Under the pieces are notes generated by a model. The model saw only the letters and a list, made by a program, of their open reading frames with translations. It searched no databases and was not told the origin of the DNA. The position numbers and the translations under genes were made by a program. This document shows, in pieces, positions 58,856 through 64,000 of a stretch of 64,000 nt of DNA. Source of the stretch: JADKHR01 sp041917295. Its GTDB lineage: Bacteria; Elusimicrobiota; Elusimicrobia; FEN-1173. The stretch is from the NCBI GenBank assembly GCA_041917295.1, contig JAYRXX010000021.1, positions 124,001-188,000 of the forward strand, in the 5' to 3' direction. Numbering within the stretch: position 1 is the stretch's first letter; each line of letters starts with the position of its first letter.

Positions 58856-61642
58856 ATGCGCAAAATGCAACGTCCCCAAGACATTCCCAGCGTCTACAGC
58901 CCGGAAGAAACCGAAGCCAAGTGGTATCCCCTTTGGGAATCCCGCGGTTCGTTTAAACCCCGTCCCGATGGGAACCGGCCCGCTTACACGATTGTGATTC
59001 CCCCCCCGAACGTCACCGGATCTCTTCACATGGGTCACGCCCTCAACAACACCCTGCAGGATGTGCTGGTTCGATGGCGGCGAATGAAGGGCGACGCTGC
59101 CCTCTGGGTTCCCGGCACCGATCACGGCGGCATCGCCACTCAAAACGTCGTTGAAAAATTGCTTAAGAAAGAAGGCAAAACACGCCATGACTTTTCCCGG
59201 GACCAATTCCTGGACCGCATGTGGGCCTGGCGCAAGGAGTCCGGCGATACCATTTTGCATCAGCTCCGCCGCCTTGGCTGTTCGTTGGACTGGACCCGCA
59301 CGCGCTTCACCATGGACGAAGCCAGTTCCCGGGCGGTGGCGGCGGCCTTCGTTGAATTTTTCAAACGGGGCTTAATTTACCAAGGCGTCCGCTTGGTCAA
59401 CTGGTGCCCCCGATGCGCGACCGCATTGTCCGACATCGAAGTGGAGCACGAAGAGCGTTCCGGATCCCTGTGGCACATTCGCTACCCTTTTGCGGACGGC
59501 AACGGTGAAGTGATCGTCGCGACCACCCGGCCGGAAACCATGCTGGGCGACACCGCCGTGGCCGTGAACCCCGCCGACGGACGTTACACCGGCCAGGCGG
59601 GCCGGATGATTCGGTTGCCTCTCATGGACCGGCCCATTCCGCTGGTGGCCGACGACGCGGTGGACGCGGCGTTCGGCACCGGCGCCGTTAAAGTGACGCC
59701 GGCCCACGACGCCACCGACTTTGAGATTGGCGCCCGTCACGGATTGCCCCACGAACGCGTCATCGGCTTCGATGGAAAAATGACGCCCCGGGCCGGCCCC
59801 TTCGCGGGATTGTCCATTAAAGAGTGTCGGGAAAAAGTGCTGGCCGCTCTGGAGGCCCAGGGTCTTCTGGTCAAAGTGGAGCCCCATCGGCACGCGGTGT
59901 CCACCTGCTATCGTTGTTCAACGGCCATTGAACCGTTGGAATCCAGCCAATGGTTTCTTAAAACCTCCGCCATGGCCGACGCCGCCGCCCGCGCCACCGA
60001 AGAAGGCCGCGTTCAAATCCATCCGGCGTCGTGGGCCAAACCCTATTTGGCGTGGTTGCACAACAACCGCGATTGGTGTGTGTCCCGGCAAATCTGGTGG
60101 GGTCACCAAATCCCCGTGTGGTACTGCCTGGACTGCGGCGACTATTCGGACGAAAAAGCCCGGCGGATTCGGGAAGACCCCGCGTTCAAAAATGAGAGCG
60201 TCAAATCGATTCTACGGGAAGGGGCCCGGTGTCCCATCGTCCAATCAGATCCTCCGTCCGCCTGCCCCCAGTGTGGCGGCAAAAACGTCGTGCGCGACCC
60301 CGATGTACTCGACACATGGTTTTCGTCTGGTCTCTGGCCATTGACCACATTGGGGTGGCCGGACGAAACCGACTCATTGCGGCGCCATTACCCCACGTCC
60401 GTTCTGGCCACGGGCCACGAAATTCTTTACCTGTGGGTGGCGCGGATGGTGATGATGGGATTGGCCTTGCGAAACGACATCCCGTTTCGCGATGTGTTCA
60501 TTCACGGGATCGTTCGCGACAAACAGGGCCGCAAAATGTCCAAGTCGCTCAACAACGTCATTGATCCGCTGGACATCATGAAAAAGTTCGGCACCGACGC
60601 CCTTCGCTTTGCGCTGGTGTCGCAAGCGTCGCCGGGCCGCGACATGCAAATGGCCGACGACAACTTCGTGGGCGCGCGCAATTTCGCCAACAAAATCTGG
60701 AACGCCAGCCGGTTCGTGATGATGAATCTCAACGGCTTTCGGCCGGAATCGATCCCCTTGGCGGACCGGTCTCCCGCCGACCGGTGGATCGTTCAGCGGT
60801 TTGCGGACACCGTGGGCGAAGTCAACGCTTATCTGACCCAATTCGATCCGTCCCAAGCGGCCCGATCGTTGTACGGATTTTTCTGGAACGATTTTTGCGA
60901 TTGGTATATTGAACTCGTCAAGCCGCTGTTAACCGGCGCCGAAACGAACCGCGCTGGGATTTCCGCGCGGTCGGCCTTACAAACCCTCTCCGAGGTGCTT
61001 GACGGCGTTCTGCGGGCTTTGCATCCGATCATGCCGTTTATCACCGAAGAATTGTGGCACGCCTTGTGGTCGACCTTGGGAACCAGCCCCGCGGGTTTGT
61101 TGATGGAAGGTCCCTTCGAGTGTCCGTGGTCCGGCCCGCTTTCAGACGACGAGGATCGCCGGGGTTTGGCGTTGGTTCAGGAGGCGGTCACGGCCCTGCG
61201 GACCGTTCGATCCGACATGAACGTCCCGCCGGGCAAACGGATCGCCGTGGTCGTCAATTTAACCTCGGCGTCGGTCCTCACGAAACAGCGTTTGTCCCGA
61301 TTGTCTTCCCACATCGTTCATCTGGCCAAAATCGCCGAGTGGACCGTGGTTGAGAACGGCGAATGCCGCCGGCCGCCCCAGTCGGCGTCGGCGGTGATCA
61401 GCGATTTTGAGATTTTCATTCCGTTGGAGGGGCTGATTGATTTCGCCAAGGAACGGGTTCGGCTTGAAAAATGGAAAGCCGACGCCGCGGCCTCGTTGCT
61501 GCGCGACGAGGAACGGCTGGCCAACCCGGACTTCCGCCAACGGGCCCCCGCCGACAAAGTGGCCGAAATTGAAACCCGCCGAACCGAAACCAAAGCCCAA
61601 CTGGCCCGACTAGACGCGTTCCTGCGCGCCCTGGGGATGTAA
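58856..61642 (+). CDS. valS: Valyl-tRNA synthetase
   Basis: Class I aminoacyl-tRNA synthetase of 928 residues. It has the HIGH-type motif in PPPNVTGSLHMGHALNNTL (about 43-61), the CP1 editing domain (VATTRPETMLGDTAVAV), the KMSKS loop GRKMSKSLNNVIDP, and LDTWFSSGLWPLTTLGWP, which is diagnostic for ValS. The C-terminal coiled-coil arm is present (about 860-928, RVRLEKWKADAAASLLRDE). Length is normal. A weak hairpin followed by T-run lies after the stop (about 61642-61670) and may end the transcript. It faces the convergent hpnD gene. Confidence 0.97.
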   Translation: MRKMQRPQDIPSVYSPEETEAKWYPLWESRGSFKPRPDGNRPAYTIVIPPPNVTGSLHMGHALNNTLQDVLVRWRRMKGDAALWVPGTDHGGIATQNVVEKLLKKEGKTRHDFSRDQFLDRMWAWRKESGDTILHQLRRLGCSLDWTRTRFTMDEASSRAVAAAFVEFFKRGLIYQGVRLVNWCPRCATALSDIEVEHEERSGSLWHIRYPFADGNGEVIVATTRPETMLGDTAVAVNPADGRYTGQAGRMIRLPLMDRPIPLVADDAVDAAFGTGAVKVTPAHDATDFEIGARHGLPHERVIGFDGKMTPRAGPFAGLSIKECREKVLAALEAQGLLVKVEPHRHAVSTCYRCSTAIEPLESSQWFLKTSAMADAAARATEEGRVQIHPASWAKPYLAWLHNNRDWCVSRQIWWGHQIPVWYCLDCGDYSDEKARRIREDPAFKNESVKSILREGARCPIVQSDPPSACPQCGGKNVVRDPDVLDTWFSSGLWPLTTLGWPDETDSLRRHYPTSVLATGHEILYLWVARMVMMGLALRNDIPFRDVFIHGIVRDKQGRKMSKSLNNVIDPLDIMKKFGTDALRFALVSQASPGRDMQMADDNFVGARNFANKIWNASRFVMMNLNGFRPESIPLADRSPADRWIVQRFADTVGEVNAYLTQFDPSQAARSLYGFFWNDFCDWYIELVKPLLTGAETNRAGISARSALQTLSEVLDGVLRALHPIMPFITEELWHALWSTLGTSPAGLLMEGPFECPWSGPLSDDEDRRGLALVQEAVTALRTVRSDMNVPPGKRIAVVVNLTSASVLTKQRLSRLSSHIVHLAKIAEWTVVENGECRRPPQSASAVISDFEIFIPLEGLIDFAKERVRLEKWKADAAASLLRDEERLANPDFRQRAPADKVAEIETRRTETKAQLARLDAFLRALGM

Positions 61643-61681
61643 CGGGATTCACCCCGTCGCGCATTTTTTGTGTCCTTTTAG

Positions 61682-62494
61682 TTAGAAAAGGCAGGCGATT
61701 TTTTCGAGTGGCGTGAGGCGGGGGCGGGTGGTGAAGACGTCGAACCGGCGGGATTCGATTTTTTCCAGGAGCTTTCGATAAACCCGGCCCATCACCAAAG
61801 CGGGCCGAGCCATGCGGCGATCGCTGTCCGGCAACGCGGCCAACGCGGTTTCAAAGAGGCCCCGGGCCCGGTCGGCTTCAAATTTCAATAATTTCCGAAA
61901 CCGGTCGTTATAAACCAAAGCCACGATGTCGCTGTCGTTGAGATTAAACCGAGCCAGGTCTTCTTGAGGCAAATAGATCCGATCGCGCAGGGCGTCGTCT
62001 TTGACGTCGCGGATCACGTTAACCAACTGCACGGCTTGGCCCAACGTCTCCGCAAATGTCCGGTGCCGAACCGGATCCAATCCGAAAATGGGTAAACACG
62101 CCAAGCCCACAGTGCCCGCGACGCCATAACAATATCGTTTCAAGTCGTCCCAGTCAGAGTACCGCGTTTGCGTTAAATCCCGTTCCACCCCGTCCACCAG
62201 GTCCAATAAAAACCGCTTATCGATTGAAAAATCCCCCATCGCCCGTTTCAGAAGAGGCCACCCATCGGGACCCGCGGGGGATGCATTGCTCAGCGCTTTT
62301 CGCCACTCGTTCAAAAGGGACCGAGCCCGCGCCGGGTCACGGCCTTCCAAGCCCACCTCGTCCACCGCGTCGTCGACGGCCCGGGCGAACCCGTACACCG
62401 CCGCCAACGCGCGCCGCCGCTTCGGGGCCATCAGCCAAAACGCCGGCGCGAAACTGCTCGACCGAAACGTGCCTGTCGCCGAGGAATTCGTCAT
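61682..62494 (-). CDS. hpnD: HpnD-like presqualene diphosphate synthase
   Basis: Trans-isoprenyl synthase of 270 residues in the squalene/phytoene family. The two Asp motifs are ARAVDDAVDEV (about 38-48) and NVIRDVKDDALRDRIYLP (about 159-176). MAPKRRRALAAVYGFARAV also fits HpnD. In known pathways HpnD joins two farnesyl diphosphates to presqualene diphosphate, then HpnC and HpnE yield squalene. It overlaps hpnC by four bases. HpnE is not in the window. Confidence 0.9.
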   Translation of the reverse strand: MTNSSATGTFRSSSFAPAFWLMAPKRRRALAAVYGFARAVDDAVDEVGLEGRDPARARSLLNEWRKALSNASPAGPDGWPLLKRAMGDFSIDKRFLLDLVDGVERDLTQTRYSDWDDLKRYCYGVAGTVGLACLPIFGLDPVRHRTFAETLGQAVQLVNVIRDVKDDALRDRIYLPQEDLARFNLNDSDIVALVYNDRFRKLLKFEADRARGLFETALAALPDSDRRMARPALVMGRVYRKLLEKIESRRFDVFTTRPRLTPLEKIACLF

Positions 62495-63471
62495 GATCGG
62501 CCTCCGGACACAACGGGGGATGCCAACCGGGGAGCGCCGAAAATCAACTTAAAAAACAACCGCGCCCAATCTGATTTTGACACGCGGGGACGGCGCGCCC
62601 ACACGTCAAGGGATTGGGATTCAATCTTCTTTAGAATTTCTGTTCCCCCCAACCAAACCAGTTTCAGCTCGACACCCAGTCTCAGCGGGACCGCCCGAAG
62701 AAGCGGAAACCCTTCCTCGAACAACGCCCAGGTTCGGGCCACTTGCCGCCCGATTAACTGTTTGTGCGCGTCCGTGGCCGGACCCCTTAACACCGAATCC
62801 TCGCTAACACGAAATTCGTTCATGTCTGTTTGGGGAATGTATATCCGGTCTTTGAGCGCGTCCACGCTCACGTCTTGCCAAAAATTGGCCAGCTGGAGAG
62901 CTGTGCAGATTGCGTCCGACCAACAGCCCCGTTGCGGCGTCCACAATCCGAACAAGCGAAGAACAAGTTCGCCAACGGGGTTTGCGGAATGGCGACAATA
63001 AAATAAGAGATCGGCCCAATCGGCGTGACGATTGGTGTTCACATCCATTTCAAACGCGGTCACCAGCCGGTCAAAGGGGTCCAGGGGCAACCCGTGGCGC
63101 GCCACGACGTCGGACAAGGCCCAAAACACAGGATGACGTTCATGATCAGAGGACATGGCGAACAACCGGCGCCTCCAGTCGGCCAAACGGGCCAGCCGAT
63201 CGTCCTGTTGCATGCCTAGCTCGTCGGCAAAATCGTCCGCGCACCGGGAAAACGCGTAAACCGCACTGATGGAGGTTCGAAGGGGTTGGGGAAGCCACAG
63301 GGAAGCTACCGGAAAGTTTTCGTAGTGGGATCGGGTCAAGCGTTCGCAGGCCTGGTACGCCTCCGCCAGGGACCCCACAGTCAACGGTAAACGATCAGAA
63401 GAGATTATTGGTTTAATCCCAAATGGGAGCGTGCCAGAGCGTTTCCATGATCCACCGAATCTCGGAATCAC
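62491..63471 (-). CDS. hpnC: HpnC-like squalene synthase
   Basis: A 326-residue squalene/phytoene-family enzyme. Asp motifs RCADDFADELG (about 75-85) and NFWQDVSVDALKDRIYIP (about 194-211), with ENFPVASLWLPQPLR near the start, which is typical of HpnC. In the HpnCDE pathway this converts presqualene diphosphate to hydroxysqualene. The start is a GTG at 63471, overlapping the previous gene by 59 bases; a later start (TTG or GTG near 63380) would avoid the overlap but lacks a good ribosome site. The first about 25 residues are therefore uncertain. Confidence 0.9.
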   Translation of the reverse strand: MIPRFGGSWKRSGTLPFGIKPIISSDRLPLTVGSLAEAYQACERLTRSHYENFPVASLWLPQPLRTSISAVYAFSRCADDFADELGMQQDDRLARLADWRRRLFAMSSDHERHPVFWALSDVVARHGLPLDPFDRLVTAFEMDVNTNRHADWADLLFYCRHSANPVGELVLRLFGLWTPQRGCWSDAICTALQLANFWQDVSVDALKDRIYIPQTDMNEFRVSEDSVLRGPATDAHKQLIGRQVARTWALFEEGFPLLRAVPLRLGVELKLVWLGGTEILKKIESQSLDVWARRPRVSKSDWARLFFKLIFGAPRLASPVVSGGRS

Positions 63472-63889
63472 AAAACGTCATTTCCTCATACTGGGGCCGG
63501 CCCCGCTTGTCCAGATAATTGACTCCGATCGTCACGTCCCGGTGTCGATGGGCGCGGGAATTGCGCGACCAAACCGCCGACAAACAAAGCAGACCTTCCG
63601 GAATATCCAAATGAGCGCGCCATTCCGCTTCCATGCAAGGGCCTTGGCACTGAAAGCGAGGAACACCGGACGGGGACGAAGAATCACCCGGCTTGACCGT
63701 CCCATGTTCCCGTTTTTTCCCTCCGGCGGAACCGCCGGTCCGCAAAAAATCCGAAAGGGGCCCGCCGGTCATTCCGCCCGCCTTGCAAATGGTCGCCAAA
63801 AGCTTGTCTAATTTTCGAGCGTTGACCTTGGGTGTGTTGTTCTTGGGGGTTGGAAGATCTTTCTTCCCGTCAGGACTTTTTTCGGACAT
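63413..63889 (-). CDS. Uncharacterised cysteine-containing protein upstream of hpnC
   Basis: A 158-residue protein from the ATG at 63889, which lies six bases after GGGAGG (the ATG at 63895 touches that site and is less likely). The first 70 residues are polar, Lys/Gly-rich and probably disordered. The C-terminal half is ordered, with FQCQGPCMEAEWRAHLDIPE (Cys-rich), VWSRNSRAHRHRDVTIGVNY, and YEEMTFCDSEIRWIMETLWH. The CxxxxC and later Cys could bind metal, but no family was recognised. It overlaps hpnC and is near the end of another gene, so it probably belongs to the same transcript. Confidence 0.65.
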   Translation of the reverse strand: MSEKSPDGKKDLPTPKNNTPKVNARKLDKLLATICKAGGMTGGPLSDFLRTGGSAGGKKREHGTVKPGDSSSPSGVPRFQCQGPCMEAEWRAHLDIPEGLLCLSAVWSRNSRAHRHRDVTIGVNYLDKRGRPQYEEMTFCDSEIRWIMETLWHAPIWD

Positions 63890-63901
63890 GGTCATCCTCC
63901 C

Positions 63902-64000
63902 TTATAGAAAATTTTTTATTTCGAACCAGGCCACCGGCTGGCGACCGTGGGGGTGTCCGTCGGCCACATAGACGGCGTCGCCGCGAATTTCGTACCACGG
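63902..64000 (-). CDS. 3' end of an unidentified gene cut by the window edge
   Basis: Reading from the right edge, the minus strand stays open for 32 residues (starts PWYEIRGDAVYVADGHPHGR and ends QPVAWFEIKNFL) to a TAA at 63902. The next gene's GGGAGG follows at once, which supports real coding. Too little remains to name it. Confidence 0.5.
   Translation of the reverse strand, partial: PWYEIRGDAVYVADGHPHGRQPVAWFEIKNFL

Overview
This 64 kb, GC-rich window comes from a Gram-negative-type bacterium. It encodes a secretin, TolC-like channels, RND pumps, a lipoprotein and a MetA-type outer-membrane protein. Genes are tightly packed, with many 1-4 base stop/start overlaps. Two 2-oxoacid:ferredoxin oxidoreductase subunits suggest low-potential, probably anaerobic or facultative, metabolism. 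HpnC/HpnD-type synthases point to squalene-derived lipids. The mix resembles poorly cultured phyla such as Elusimicrobiota, but no 16S rRNA gene is present and this placement is inference.

1-12.3 kb (minus strand): surface-glycan genes (partial FAD enzyme, WecA-like transferase, two GT-C membrane enzymes, one fused to a GT2 domain, and a free GT2). They follow a TPR membrane protein and the pilMNOPQ operon. 12.4-21.1 kb (minus): coaD-pta-pilB-pilT-(REC/SGNH fusion)-pilC, then pilin and prepilin peptidase. Together these make a nearly complete type IV pilus with twitching motor. Two members are unusual: a PilB with altered catalytic boxes, and a membrane-anchored response regulator with a periplasmic SGNH-like domain.

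21.1-28.5 kb: a decayed transposase remnant, then a five-gene minus-strand unit (TPP enzyme, O-methyltransferase, solute-binding protein, small membrane protein, outer-membrane protein). Four of the five genes are visibly AT-richer than their surroundings. The unit starts just past the 3' end of the tmRNA gene (ssrA). Upstream of ssrA lie two copies of a palindromic element, one with an 82-base hairpin-rich insert. This is the window's accessory region.

28.5-42.2 kb (minus): a PilZ protein and a long envelope operon: response regulator, short-loop FtsH-like protease, putative lipoprotein, TolC, RND, TolC, RND, Ste24-type protease. No periplasmic adaptor gene is seen. A divergent REC-histidine kinase gene follows.

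43.5-54.7 kb: rpsA with a TPR gene, a HAMP membrane protein, the korA-korB pair, and a plus-strand operon (TIGR03546/TIGR03545-type pair, ppnP, msrB, deoxycytidylate deaminase, ychF, small membrane protein). 54.7-64 kb: epimerase, rdgB and a metallo-beta-lactamase fold hydrolase; gap with a strong terminator; a response regulator; valS; hpnD-hpnC; an unrecognised cysteine-containing protein; and the tail of one more gene cut by the window edge.
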